The notes: generated by a model from the letters alone, not told the origin. Positions 54,074 through 62,209 are shown, counted from the stretch's first letter. The stretch: DNA of 64,000 nucleotides from an uncultured Alistipes sp. (GCA_902388455.1 CABMPD010000006.1:1-64000), one strand, 5' to 3'. Numbers and translations: made by a program.

Positions 54074-55528
54074 ATGGCAATTACAGCAGAAAAGATACAG
54101 TCCCTGTTGGCTGATTTGGAGAATGACTGTGTGGAACGCACTATTTCTACCACTGATACAGATAAATTTGCGAAGGCGATATGCGCTTTTGCAAATGACC
54201 TTCCTGATAACAACTGTCCAGGTTATCTGATTATAGGAGCATGGGATAACGGAGATGTGTATCCAATACACGTGACGGATGATCTACTAAAAAATGTCAG
54301 TGCTATCCGCACGGATGGAAATATTCAGCCCCAGCCGTCCATGAATGTGCAGAAAGTCTCTTTGCCGGAAGGGGATGTGGTTGTAGCAGAAGTGTATCCA
54401 TCTCAGTTCCCTCCTGTAAAATATAAGGGACGGGTATGGATAAGGGTCGGCCCGAGAAAAGGAATCGCCAATGAGGATGATGAGCGCAGATTGTACGAGA
54501 AAAGGGCGGCACATATCAAGACTTTTGATGCATTGCCATGCATGGGGGCTACGCTGGAGGATCTGGATACTGTGCTTTTCAGACAGCAGTACCTTTCTAA
54601 AGCTGTACCGCCGGATGTTTTGCAGGAGGACAAAAGGGATATTAAGTTGCAGCTTCAGTCTCTGGGCTTTTATGATTTCCGTCATGACTGCCCGACATAC
54701 GCAGGCATATTGTTTTTTGCTAAGCATGTCGAACGGTTTTTACCTGGAGCGTATGTCCAGTATGTGAGGTTTGGAGGTAAAGGACGGGCTTGTGAGATAA
54801 AGAATGAATACAAATTCTCAGGGAATTTATGTAAAGTGTTGGCGCAGTTAGACACGTTTGTGGATACCGCTATCACAAACAGGCGCCCTGTACCGGTCAG
54901 TGCTCTGAGAGAAAAAATCGTGATGGATTATCCGCACTGGGCGACCCGTGAGTTGTTGATGAACGCAGTCTGCCACCGTGCTTACGACAGTAACGGCCCG
55001 ATACAGTTCTATCAGTATGACGACCGTATAGAAATTATGAATCCGGGAGGATTGTATGGTAAAGTCAATTCTGAAAATTTCCCTTTGGTGAATGATTACC
55101 GTAATCCTGTTGTGGCGGAGGCGATGAAAGTATTGGGTTTTGTCAATCGTTTCAGCCGTGGTGTCCTTAGGGTAGAAGAAGAGTTGAAGGAGAATGGAAA
55201 TGGGAAACCTGAGTTCAGTCTTAATCTGGGTACTGCTTTTATGGTTATAGAGCATATATCTTTATCCTCGAATGAAGGTATTCGTGGTAGTGAGGAAAAG
55301 AGTGAGGAAAAGAGTGAGGAAAAGAGTGAGGAAAAGCTTACTGAGATGGAATATAAGGTGTTTAATCTTATTAAGGAGAATCCGGCAGTGACTTATGCAT
55401 ATATTACCGACAAAGCGGGTGTAGGAGAAACTTCTGTGTATAAAATAATAAAAAGTCTCAAAGACAAAGGTTGGATTAAGCGGAATAATGGCCGGAAATG
55501 CGGCAACTGGGTGATATTGAAAAAATAG
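54074..55528 (+). CDS. AlbA_2/HATPase_c_4 putative transcriptional regulator
   Basis: 484 residues. N-terminal AlbA_2 (Schlafen-like) nucleic-acid-binding domain (KFAKAICAFAND...GYLIIGAWDNGDV, residues about 25-125). A middle helical domain leads into a HATPase_c_4 region (HWATRELLMNAVCHRAYD, RIEIMNPGGLYG). An EEKS-repeat linker follows near 405-421, then a winged HTH (AYITDKAGVGETSVYKIIKSLKDKGWI). Such proteins are common in Bacteroidales and often regulate themselves. The inverted repeats around its own promoter support autoregulation (inference). It abuts a HD-domain hydrolase. Confidence 0.85.
   Translation: MAITAEKIQSLLADLENDCVERTISTTDTDKFAKAICAFANDLPDNNCPGYLIIGAWDNGDVYPIHVTDDLLKNVSAIRTDGNIQPQPSMNVQKVSLPEGDVVVAEVYPSQFPPVKYKGRVWIRVGPRKGIANEDDERRLYEKRAAHIKTFDALPCMGATLEDLDTVLFRQQYLSKAVPPDVLQEDKRDIKLQLQSLGFYDFRHDCPTYAGILFFAKHVERFLPGAYVQYVRFGGKGRACEIKNEYKFSGNLCKVLAQLDTFVDTAITNRRPVPVSALREKIVMDYPHWATRELLMNAVCHRAYDSNGPIQFYQYDDRIEIMNPGGLYGKVNSENFPLVNDYRNPVVAEAMKVLGFVNRFSRGVLRVEEELKENGNGKPEFSLNLGTAFMVIEHISLSSNEGIRGSEEKSEEKSEEKSEEKLTEMEYKVFNLIKENPAVTYAYITDKAGVGETSVYKIIKSLKDKGWIKRNNGRKCGNWVILKK
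55292..55337 (+). repeat. 12-bp in-frame tandem repeat coding for EEKS units
   Basis: GAGGAAAAGAGT is repeated three times from 55292, with a partial fourth copy. Being 12 bp it keeps frame, so copy-number change would alter only the hinge before the winged HTH. Confidence 0.85.
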
Positions 55529-55542
55529 CAGATACAGAGAAT

Positions 55543-56007
55543 ATGACAGTAGAAGAGACATTGCGGATTGCGCTGGAGGCGCACGAGGGTCAGAAGGACC
55601 TGGACGGGAGGTCGGCTGTCCTGCATCCGGTCGCCGTAGGGCTTATGGGCTGTAATGATGCTGAGACCAAGACGGGTTTCCTGCATGATGTGGTGGAGGA
55701 TTCGGAACTGACCTTAGATGAACTGCGCGGCAGAGGGGTCGATGAGGATGTGCTGGCCGCATTGCGGCTGCTGACGCACGCTAAGACGGAGGACTACTTC
55801 GATTACGTACGGAGAATCGCTGCGTCCGGCAACATCACGGCAATTCACGTCAAGATTAGCGACCTCAGGCACAATCTTGAGAGGGGGCTGCGGACCTATG
55901 CGCAGGCTGTGGAGGACGGCGACACGGAAAAGGCGGAGCGTCTGACCCGCATCAACGACAAGCACCGCAAGGCTCTGCAGATATTCGAGGACTGCGGACT
56001 GCTATGA
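55543..56007 (+). CDS. HD-domain hydrolase, (p)ppGpp hydrolase (SpoT/MESH1)-like
   Basis: 154 residues from MTVEETLRIA; an earlier ATG at 55498 lies inside the preceding gene and is less likely. HD-superfamily motifs: ALEAHEGQKDLDGRSAVLHPVAVG near the start, TGFLHDVVEDSELTLDEL (HD near residue 48), and IHVKISDLRHNLERG near 106. This is the single-domain hydrolase form of RelA/SpoT, lacking a synthetase domain. It may remove (p)ppGpp or dephosphorylate related nucleotides. Confidence 0.82.
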   Translation: MTVEETLRIALEAHEGQKDLDGRSAVLHPVAVGLMGCNDAETKTGFLHDVVEDSELTLDELRGRGVDEDVLAALRLLTHAKTEDYFDYVRRIAASGNITAIHVKISDLRHNLERGLRTYAQAVEDGDTEKAERLTRINDKHRKALQIFEDCGLL

Positions 56008-56030
56008 TTTGTATGCAGTAGCATTGAAAA

Positions 56031-56299
56031 ACCGAGGGGATAGGGCAGAGTGCCTTTCCGGCTCAGACATGAATTCCGAAATCAGCGGAGTACCCTAATA
56101 CCCGACAGGTACGGTATTCATGTCCTCTCAACCTTGCCGAAACGGAAAAGTGCAAGCACTTTGATTCGGGCAAGCCTGACAATCTCCGCTCTGATGGAGA
56201 TTATCACGAATGTGCATTTCGTTCTGTTTTTCATGATAGAATTAAATGGACCTTTGCTGTAGAACAATTGGCTTCTCGTAATAACTACCTCCCCTCGGT
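56031..56299. ncRNA. candidate structured RNA or small repeat element
   Basis: An enclosing 9-bp stem (ACCGAGGGG 56031-56039 with CCCCTCGGT 56291-56299) surrounds at least three inner hairpins. GACATGAAT (56066-56074) pairs with ATTCATGTC (56116-56124). CTTGCCGA...TCGGGCAAG (56133-56174) encloses AAAGTGC/GCACTTT (56147-56162). ATCTCC (56182-56187) pairs with GGAGAT (56196-56201). This is far more pairing than flanking DNA. The strand is not clear. It does not show the conserved cores of RNase P, tmRNA, SRP RNA or 6S RNA. It could equally be a MITE-like element with terminal repeats. Confidence 0.4.
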
Positions 56300-56307
56300 A
56301 ACAGTTC

Positions 56308-56376
56308 AAAAAAAAGCAGACATCCATTTAGGGATAGATGCCTGCCTTAGTTTGCAAAGGTCATTTCTATCATGAC
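56308..56376 (-). ncRNA. candidate small RNA (about 68 nt)
   Basis: On the minus strand a promoter (below) would start near 56375. The transcript begins with a hairpin (GTCAT/ATGAC), runs through TTTGCAAACTAAG, and ends in a 9-bp stem (GCAGGCATC/GATGTCTGC, one G-U) followed by eight T residues, a textbook terminator. No protein fits in it. Its first 25 bases resemble an inverted copy at 56231-56257. Confidence 0.5.
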
Positions 56377-56380
56377 ACTG

Positions 56381-56410
56381 CAAAATTAACGAATGATTCT
56401 TGAAAAACAA
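56381..56410 (-). promoter_or_regulatory. promoter of candidate small RNA
   Basis: Read on the minus strand: TTG (56408-56410), 19 bases, TAATTTTG (56381-56388). This is a perfect consensus spacing and box. Confidence 0.6.
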
Positions 56411-56597
56411 GAAAAATCAGTCAACGCCTGTGCATTATTTTACGGAATGTGTCAAAATCCCACTACGTAGGTAGGCCACATATCATTACAGGCTTACGGA
56501 CAGTATGATGGTCCTGTTTGCCAGAGAGTATATGGAAAAGATGGGCATAAAGAACCGTATGCCCAACATGGGTTCTTTGGGATATTTGAAGAAAAGC

Positions 56598-56638
56598 AAA
56601 AGAGATAATTGTTTGAAAATTAAACAATTACCTCTTTT
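56598..56638 (-). terminator. terminator of tRNA-Leu
   Basis: 17-bp arms (56598-56614 with 56622-56638, one G-T wobble), 7-nt loop, directly after the tRNA 3' end. The stem ends in CTCTTTT, giving the T-rich tail. Confidence 0.75.
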
Positions 56639-56643
56639 GGCGG

Positions 56644-56727
56644 TACCCGGAGCCGGGGTCGAACCGGCACAGCCTCGCGGCCATTGGTGTTTGAGACCAA
56701 CGCGTCTACCGATTCCGCCATCCGGGC
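56644..56727 (-). tRNA. tRNA-Leu (anticodon CAA)
   Basis: 84-nt gene with the long variable arm of a class II tRNA. Acceptor stem GCCCGGA/TCCGGGT has a G-T first pair, D arm GGCGGAATCGGTAGACGC is typical for Leu, anticodon loop TCTCAAAC gives CAA, and the T arm CCGGTTCGACCCCGG is intact. CCA is not encoded. Confidence 0.92.
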
Positions 56728-56754
56728 TGATGCGTGCTGGTGAGCATTGGACTG

Positions 56755-56784
56755 CAAAGATAAGAAAGATTATTCATACGCCAA
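56755..56784 (-). promoter_or_regulatory. promoter of tRNA-Leu
   Basis: On the minus strand TTG (56782-56784), 19 bases and TATCTTTG (56755-56762): perfect consensus, 28 bases before the tRNA. Confidence 0.65.
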
Positions 56785-56837
56785 GCGGGAAGTGGGAAAA
56801 TCGTCGGGTTAAGGACAGGGGAAGCCGCCGTTTTGCG

Positions 56838-56845
56838 TATCTTTG
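56838..56845 (+). promoter_or_regulatory. -7 box for shikimate operon, nearly leaderless
   Basis: TATCTTTG ends six bases before the aroB ATG at 56852. The upstream -33 region has TT but no clear TTG. Confidence 0.45.
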
Positions 56846-56851
56846 CGGTCA

Positions 56852-58072
56852 ATGGAGAGAGTTATTTATATCACGGACATTGAACTGGAATTACCTGGGA
56901 TTCTGTGTCGTCTTTGGGCGGGTGCGGCTGGTGCAGAGGAAACTTCCGGTGTCAGGCAGACGGGAGGCGTGTCTGCCGGTGTCAGGCCGACAGGCATCTA
57001 TGCGGTGGTGGACGGCAATGTGGTCGGAAGGTTCGCACCTGCACTCAAAGCCGCAGGTATAGAATGGATGCCGTTCGAGGCGCGGGAGGAGCGCAAGTCG
57101 TTCGAGGGCCTGCAGGAGATAGTCGGCTGGCTGCTGGAGCGGGAGGCTGACCGCGGGGCTCTGCTGCTGTGCATCGGCGGTGGGGTGACGACGGATATCA
57201 CGGCATTCGCGGCTACGGTCTACAAGCGTGGAATAAAATATGCGCTGGTGCCGACAACGCTTCTGGCCCAGGTAGATGCTTCAATCGGCGGCAAGACCGG
57301 AGTGAACTTCCACGGGTACAAGAATGTGATAGGGACGTTCGGCTCTCCTGAGGCGGTGATAGTCGCTCCCCGGGTGCTGCGAAGTCTGCCGGCTGAGGAA
57401 TGGCATTCCGGTATGGCTGAGGTCCTGAAGACGCTGATCACAGGCGATGCGGAGATGTACGGGGAGGCGGTGGAATGGTATGGCGGAATACTTGAAAGGA
57501 GGGGAATTCCGGGAAATGAAGTTGGGCTTGGGAAGGCCGGGCAAAGCGGAGGCGGGGCGTCCATGGCAGAAAAAATTGTCAGTGAGCAGGATAAAGAAAC
57601 GCTCGTCAGGATAGTCCGCCGCTGCATCGGTATAAAGTCCGCAATAGTGGAGGCAGACCGCACGGAAAAGGGGGTACGGATGAAGCTGAACCTGGGACAT
57701 ACCCTCGGCCATGCGGTGGAGTCCATCTGTCTCAATGCCGGCCGGCCCGTGACGCACGGGGAGGCGGTCGCCGCGGGGATTATCGCCGCAGCCGGTATTT
57801 CCCTGAGAAAAGGGGTGCTGGCGGAGGATGTGGCGGGGAGGATTGTTCGTGATTTCAAGTCACTGGGATACAAGGATGTTCGGGAGATTTTGGCAAGCTG
57901 TGCCGATGTTCCGGAGGAGGAGATGGCTGCAAAATTATCGGACTTTGTGCTCAATGATAAGAAACGTAAGGAAGATTTTATTAATTTTGTACTGATTCGC
58001 GGCCTGGGCTCTGTAGAGACAGCAGCTCTGGACGTGAACGAATTACGGGAGATAATCTATGATATGTATTAG
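56852..58072 (+). CDS. aroB: 3-dehydroquinate synthase
   Basis: About 406 residues from MERVIYITDI; three codons upstream are within the promoter box. NAD-binding GGGVTTDITAF near residue 109 and PTTLLAQVDASIGGKTGVNFHGYKN near 137 are intact. So are zinc ligands in WHSGMAEVLK (Glu near 189) and LNLGHTLGHAVE (His near 283), with THGEAVAAG near 303. It converts DAHP to 3-dehydroquinate, the second shikimate step. A Gly-rich insert (GKAGQSGGGASM) is unusual. It overlaps the next gene by 14 bp. Confidence 0.95.
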   Translation: MERVIYITDIELELPGILCRLWAGAAGAEETSGVRQTGGVSAGVRPTGIYAVVDGNVVGRFAPALKAAGIEWMPFEAREERKSFEGLQEIVGWLLEREADRGALLLCIGGGVTTDITAFAATVYKRGIKYALVPTTLLAQVDASIGGKTGVNFHGYKNVIGTFGSPEAVIVAPRVLRSLPAEEWHSGMAEVLKTLITGDAEMYGEAVEWYGGILERRGIPGNEVGLGKAGQSGGGASMAEKIVSEQDKETLVRIVRRCIGIKSAIVEADRTEKGVRMKLNLGHTLGHAVESICLNAGRPVTHGEAVAAGIIAAAGISLRKGVLAEDVAGRIVRDFKSLGYKDVREILASCADVPEEEMAAKLSDFVLNDKKRKEDFINFVLIRGLGSVETAALDVNELREIIYDMY

Positions 58073-60047
58073 CATAGGGGACTACGGCCTGGATGCCTGC
58101 AGAAAGGCCTTGAGACGCTGCGAGAAGTACCGCAGGCAGTTTCCGGACCTGGTGGCTGAGATACGCCTGGATCTCTGCGGGCTGGGGGAGGACGAGGTGC
58201 ACGAGCTCTTCAGCGGCTCCAGGATACCTCTGATAGCCACCTGTATGAAACGCAGCAGCCATCTCTACGAGGCTGCGGTGCTGGCCGGGGCCGCCTATGT
58301 GGATATCAATGTATTTTCATACATAAGTCTTAAAAAGGAGGAGCAGGCTCTGCTGCGCAGCCGCGGGACCCGTCTCATTCTGTCTTTCCACGATTATCAG
58401 ATGACACCCAAGACCGAGGCTTTGGCTAAGGTCTACAAGGAGGCGGTGCGGGCCGGTGCGGATATTGTGAAGATAGTCACCACTGCGTCAAGTACGGAGG
58501 ATGCCCTGAGGGTGCTGGATATGTACAGGATGCAGAGGGACGGCAGTCTGGGACGCAGGAGGGTGCCGCTGACGGCGTTCGCGATGGGGGATGAGGGGCG
58601 GTTCAGCCGGCTGGAGGCGTACAGGCTGGGGGCTCCGTTCATTTATTGTGCTCTTCGTAAGAAATATATCGTTGCCCCCGGGATGTTCACGATGGAAGAG
58701 GTCGAGAACTTCCAGGACAAGACTGTGGTGAGCGGGACAGTGGCGATGCCGGCTTCCAAGAGTGTGGCTCAGAGGGCTATAATCGCTGCCATGCTGGCCA
58801 GGGGCGAGAGCGAGTTCCACAACTGCACCCGCTGCCGTGATATCGATTCGGCCATAGGTGTGGCCAAGCAGTTCGCTCAGGAGGCATACGTCGACAAGGG
58901 CGGCGATCTCATTATCCGGGGAGGTTTTCCTCCTGAGAAGAAGAAAAGCGAGTCTCCTTTTTCCAGTCTCATATCCATGTCCATGCAGAGCGGCGGACGC
59001 ACGGCTTTCGTCGGTGAGTCCGGCCTGCTTTCCCGTCTTTGCATTCCTGTGATGGCCCAGCTCGGTGAGTCGGTGACGGTTACAGGTGAGGGCAGTCTGA
59101 TGGACCGTCACATGTACGGCTGCAAGGAGGCGATGGAGGAAATGGGTGCCAGTTGTCTTCTGACGGCCGGTGAGACTTTGCCGGCAGTGGTGTGCGGACC
59201 TATCAAGGGCGGCGAGATTACCCTTTCCGGCAAGAAGGGCTCCCAGTTCATAACCGGTCTGCTGATGGCCCTGCCTCTGTCGAAGAAAGACAGTGTGCTG
59301 AGGGTCCAGAATGCTACCAGTGTGCCGTATATCCTGCTGACGGTGGATGTCATGCAGAAGTTCGGGGTCACCGTAGACTGGCACCGGGAGGGTGATGAGC
59401 TGGTCTTCAATATCCCCGGTAAGCAGAAATATTCTCCCGCGGAGATGACTTTCGAGGGAGACTGGAGCGCGGCTGTCAACTTTATCGTGGCGGCGGCAGT
59501 CTTCGGCTCTTTGACCATAACCGGTCTTAATCTCAATACGATACAGGCAGACAAGAAGATAGTGGATGTGGTCCGCGACTGCGGGGCCGGTATAGAGGAA
59601 CTTCCGGGCGACGGAGGTATCCGGATTACACGCGGCAGTCTCAGGGCCTTCGACTTCGATGCCACGGACTCTCCGGACCTGGTGCCTGCCCTCTCCGTAC
59701 TGGCCGCCTTCTCCGAGGGCACCTCGCATTTTACCGGAGTGGCCCGCCTGCGCAACAAGGAGAGCAACCGTCCCGTGGTCATGGAGGAGGGCCTTAATGC
59801 CATGGGCGTTCCGGCCCGGGTCGACGGAGACACCATGGACATCACCGGTATAAGCCTTGCCCGCAGGATAGTTGAGGGCAAAATGCTCAAGGGCGGCAAC
59901 TTCCACACCTTCTCCGACCACCGCGTGGCTATGGCCCTGAAGGTCGCCTCGCTCGGCTGCTCCTCCAAGGTCACCCTGGACAGCACCGACTGCATCGACA
60001 AGTCCTTTCCAGGCTTCCTCAAGCTCTTCGAATCCATTCACCAGTAG
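58059..60047 (+). CDS. aroD/aroA: fusion: type I 3-dehydroquinate dehydratase + EPSP synthase
   Basis: 662 residues. Residues 1-220 are a type I dehydroquinase: VAEIRLDL near 29, LILSFHDY with catalytic His near 108, and DIVKIVTTA with the Schiff-base Lys near 137. From about 224 to the end is EPSP synthase (AroA): VAMPASKSVAQRAIIAAML, the linker stretch GESGLLSRL, LTSGKKGSQFITGLLMALPL-like residues, and KESNRPVVMEE near the C-terminus. It would convert dehydroquinate to dehydroshikimate and shikimate-3-phosphate to EPSP, two non-consecutive steps. aroE and aroK are not here. Overlaps aroB by 14 bp; aroC follows at 11 bp. Confidence 0.95.
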   Translation: MICISIGDYGLDACRKALRRCEKYRRQFPDLVAEIRLDLCGLGEDEVHELFSGSRIPLIATCMKRSSHLYEAAVLAGAAYVDINVFSYISLKKEEQALLRSRGTRLILSFHDYQMTPKTEALAKVYKEAVRAGADIVKIVTTASSTEDALRVLDMYRMQRDGSLGRRRVPLTAFAMGDEGRFSRLEAYRLGAPFIYCALRKKYIVAPGMFTMEEVENFQDKTVVSGTVAMPASKSVAQRAIIAAMLARGESEFHNCTRCRDIDSAIGVAKQFAQEAYVDKGGDLIIRGGFPPEKKKSESPFSSLISMSMQSGGRTAFVGESGLLSRLCIPVMAQLGESVTVTGEGSLMDRHMYGCKEAMEEMGASCLLTAGETLPAVVCGPIKGGEITLSGKKGSQFITGLLMALPLSKKDSVLRVQNATSVPYILLTVDVMQKFGVTVDWHREGDELVFNIPGKQKYSPAEMTFEGDWSAAVNFIVAAAVFGSLTITGLNLNTIQADKKIVDVVRDCGAGIEELPGDGGIRITRGSLRAFDFDATDSPDLVPALSVLAAFSEGTSHFTGVARLRNKESNRPVVMEEGLNAMGVPARVDGDTMDITGISLARRIVEGKMLKGGNFHTFSDHRVAMALKVASLGCSSKVTLDSTDCIDKSFPGFLKLFESIHQ

Positions 60048-60058
60048 TACGATACGAT

Positions 60059-61060
60059 ATGCGCAACGCTTTCGGAAACATATTCAGGATTGCCCTGGCA
60101 GGGGAATCCCACAGTCCTCTCATGTCGGTTGAGATTAACGGCGTGCCGGAGGGCATTCCACTGAGTCCGGGGGACTTCGCTGAGGACATCGACCGCCGCC
60201 GTCCAGGCCGCAAGGGGACTACCGCCCGCACGGAGAGGGACATCCCGGAGATCGTCCGGGGCGTGGAGGACGGGCTGACCACCGGCACGACCCTCAAGCT
60301 CCTCTTCCGCAATGAGAGTACTGACCCTTCCGCTTATCGGCAGTTTACCGACATCCCCCGTCCCGGCCATGCGGACTGGGTGCGCAGGATAAAATACGGA
60401 ACGGACAGCCTCACCTCCGGGGGCGGAATGTTCTCCGGGCGGATGACCCTTCCCCTCGTTGCTGCCGGGGTGGTGGCCAAGAAAATCATTGCCCCGATAC
60501 AGGTCAATGCCCGACTGACGGAGGTCGGAGGCCTGTCCCTTGCAGGGGATGAAGGGGACAATGCTGCCCTCGATGCCCTCCTCTCAGAGGTGGCGGCGGA
60601 GGGCGATTCAGTCGGCGGAGTGGTGGAATGCGTCTGTAGCGGGGTCCCCGCCGGTCTGGGCGAGCCCTTCTTCTATCCGATGGAAGCGGCCATTTCCCAG
60701 ATGATTTTCTCCATTCCCGGCATCCGGGGCATAGAGTTCGGGGACGGCTTCGGCTCCTCCCGCATGCGCGGCTCGCAGCACAACGACCCTCTCACCGACA
60801 TCGCGGGCCACACCTCCCGCAACGGTGCCGGCGGCATCAACGGAGGCATCACCAACGGCAACCCGATCATCTTCCGTGCCGCCGTCAAGCCCACCTCCAG
60901 CATTGCCCGTCCCCAGACCACTGTCAATCTGGCTACCGGCCGTCAAGAAGAGCTCATAATAAAGGGACGCCACGACGTTTGCTTCGCCCTGCGCGTCCCT
61001 GTAGTAGTGGAAAGCGCCGCAGCCATTGTTCTCTGCGACGCCCTGCTGTCTAATGCCTGA
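60059..61060 (+). CDS. aroC: chorismate synthase
   Basis: 333 residues. Conserved motifs: FRIALAGESHSP, GRKGTTARTERDIPEI, RPGHADWVRRIKYGT, FSGRMTLPLVAAGVVA (the Bacteroidota-type replacement of the RSSARETA motif), RGSQHNDP, and GGINGGITNGNPI. It makes chorismate from EPSP using reduced FMN. Slightly shorter than usual (350-370). The gene ends 11 bp inside the convergent ATPase gene. Confidence 0.94.
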   Translation: MRNAFGNIFRIALAGESHSPLMSVEINGVPEGIPLSPGDFAEDIDRRRPGRKGTTARTERDIPEIVRGVEDGLTTGTTLKLLFRNESTDPSAYRQFTDIPRPGHADWVRRIKYGTDSLTSGGGMFSGRMTLPLVAAGVVAKKIIAPIQVNARLTEVGGLSLAGDEGDNAALDALLSEVAAEGDSVGGVVECVCSGVPAGLGEPFFYPMEAAISQMIFSIPGIRGIEFGDGFGSSRMRGSQHNDPLTDIAGHTSRNGAGGINGGITNGNPIIFRAAVKPTSSIARPQTTVNLATGRQEELIIKGRHDVCFALRVPVVVESAAAIVLCDALLSNA

Positions 61061-62180
61061 ACTCCCTTCTGAGCCATTCTTCCATAACCGGATCCGGGAT
61101 ATAGATCTGGCCCCTGGAAATGTCGATCAGCTCTTTGTCAATAAGGGATTTTCTGATGATGCTGACGTTGGCGGAAGAGCCGAGCTGGTATCTCTCGATG
61201 ATTTCCCGGCTGGAAAACTCACTGTGTGTGCCGTTCACTATGGCCCGGAGGAAATTCATCTGGTATGTGGTCAGGTTTTCTGTCTGTTTTTCGAATAGTG
61301 GGGTATTCTGATCCAGCAGATCCTGGTATGCACTGTTGAGGTCATCCGTACAGGCCTCTTTGTCTGTATGTATCCATACCAGCCATGCGTACTGCTGCAC
61401 GTAAGATGAATGATTGTCCACCTTCCTGCAGATGTCTTCCGCAAATTCCGGTGATATTCTCTTATCGGTAGCGATGAATCTTGAGCAGATGTATTCTATC
61501 CAGATCTCAGTGTCTATTTTCTGGAGGAATAGAATGTCGCCGAATTTATAAAAAGGTTTGCTGCTGTTTTCGAAGAGGCTGCTCATCATGTGTTTTTTGC
61601 TGCCGAACAGACAGTAGGAGACGGATTTCTGCAGCTGCCATACACTGCGGAGACGTTTTTGGAAGGTCATGGAGTCCCGGAACTCTCCTATCTGTTGAAA
61701 TTCATCGACGCACACGATGATGCTGTATCCGCGCTTTTGGGCTATGCGCTCAGGAAGCTGGAGGATATCGTCCACGTCCTGAGGCTTGGGGCTGTATTCC
61801 AGGGAAATGGAAAAATCCGACATCGGATCCGGTCCCATGGTTATCCGCGGACTGATGCGTGACAGAAACAGTCTGATATTTTCCAGCCATTCTTCAATCC
61901 TGGAGGAGGTCTGTTTCAGAACAGCTGTTGCAAATGCATCGTAGAAGTCCTTTTCACTGCGGCATGGGAAGATGTCCAGTCTTACGGTGCGTATGTGCTC
62001 TGACTCTACCATATTGCATACCTTATGCACCAGTGAGGTCTTGCCCCATCTGCGTGGGGATATGAGAATGGTATTGACGCCGTTCTGGAAATTCTGAATC
62101 AGACGGGCAGTCTCCTTTTCCCTGTCAGTAAAATGTTCTTCCGAGGTTTCAACGCCGAATACGAAAGGCTTGTTTTCCAT
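61050..62180 (-). CDS. DUF234/archaeal-ATPase-like AAA protein
   Basis: 376 residues from MENKPFVFGV. P-loop variant SPRRWGKTSLVHKV near residue 42 lacks the first Gly, as is usual for this clade. Walker B IIVCVDEFQQI near 172 is followed by a sensor-like FGSKKHMM. A winged-helix C-terminus (FSSREIIERYQLGSSANVSIIRKSLIDKELI) follows. Such ATPases are found in archaea and anaerobic bacteria in many copies; their role is unknown, perhaps as STAND-like regulators. Acquired-looking: AT-richer than the aro genes. Ends inside aroC by 11 bp. Confidence 0.82.
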   Translation of the reverse strand: MENKPFVFGVETSEEHFTDREKETARLIQNFQNGVNTILISPRRWGKTSLVHKVCNMVESEHIRTVRLDIFPCRSEKDFYDAFATAVLKQTSSRIEEWLENIRLFLSRISPRITMGPDPMSDFSISLEYSPKPQDVDDILQLPERIAQKRGYSIIVCVDEFQQIGEFRDSMTFQKRLRSVWQLQKSVSYCLFGSKKHMMSSLFENSSKPFYKFGDILFLQKIDTEIWIEYICSRFIATDKRISPEFAEDICRKVDNHSSYVQQYAWLVWIHTDKEACTDDLNSAYQDLLDQNTPLFEKQTENLTTYQMNFLRAIVNGTHSEFSSREIIERYQLGSSANVSIIRKSLIDKELIDISRGQIYIPDPVMEEWLRREFRH

Positions 62181-62198
62181 ATTTGTAGTTTTAAAGTG

Positions 62199-62206
62199 CA
62201 AATATA
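62199..62206 (-). promoter_or_regulatory. -7 box for DUF234-like ATPase
   Basis: TATATTTG on the minus strand, 18 bases before the start codon; no matching -33, because that region is the palindrome. Confidence 0.45.
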
Positions 62207-62209
62207 TAA

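Larger units (their letters stand above)
56008..56643. other. 636-bp gene-free region, structured and probably noncoding
   Basis: Between the HD hydrolase and tRNA-Leu there is no convincing protein gene on either strand. It holds nested inverted repeats (56031-56299), a candidate small RNA with promoter and terminator (56308-56410), and the tRNA terminator (56598-56638). Small frames such as 56050-56262 have no family match and cross the hairpins. It is more AT-rich to the right. Confidence 0.65.

Noticed and set aside
56050..56262. 70-residue frame in the structured region
   Set aside because: It crosses the hairpins and has no family match; the pairing pattern explains the sequence better than coding.
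56031..56299. retron ncRNA (a1/a2 repeats)
   Set aside because: An enclosing inverted repeat is present, but there is no reverse transcriptase gene nearby.
56505..57062. 185-residue frame through tRNA-Leu and into aroB
   Set aside because: It reads through a perfect tRNA and the aroB promoter; not a real gene.
58488..60041. 517-residue open frame antisense to the aroD-aroA fusion
   Set aside because: Shadow frame; His/Leu-rich product with no recognisable domain and full overlap with a clear enzyme.
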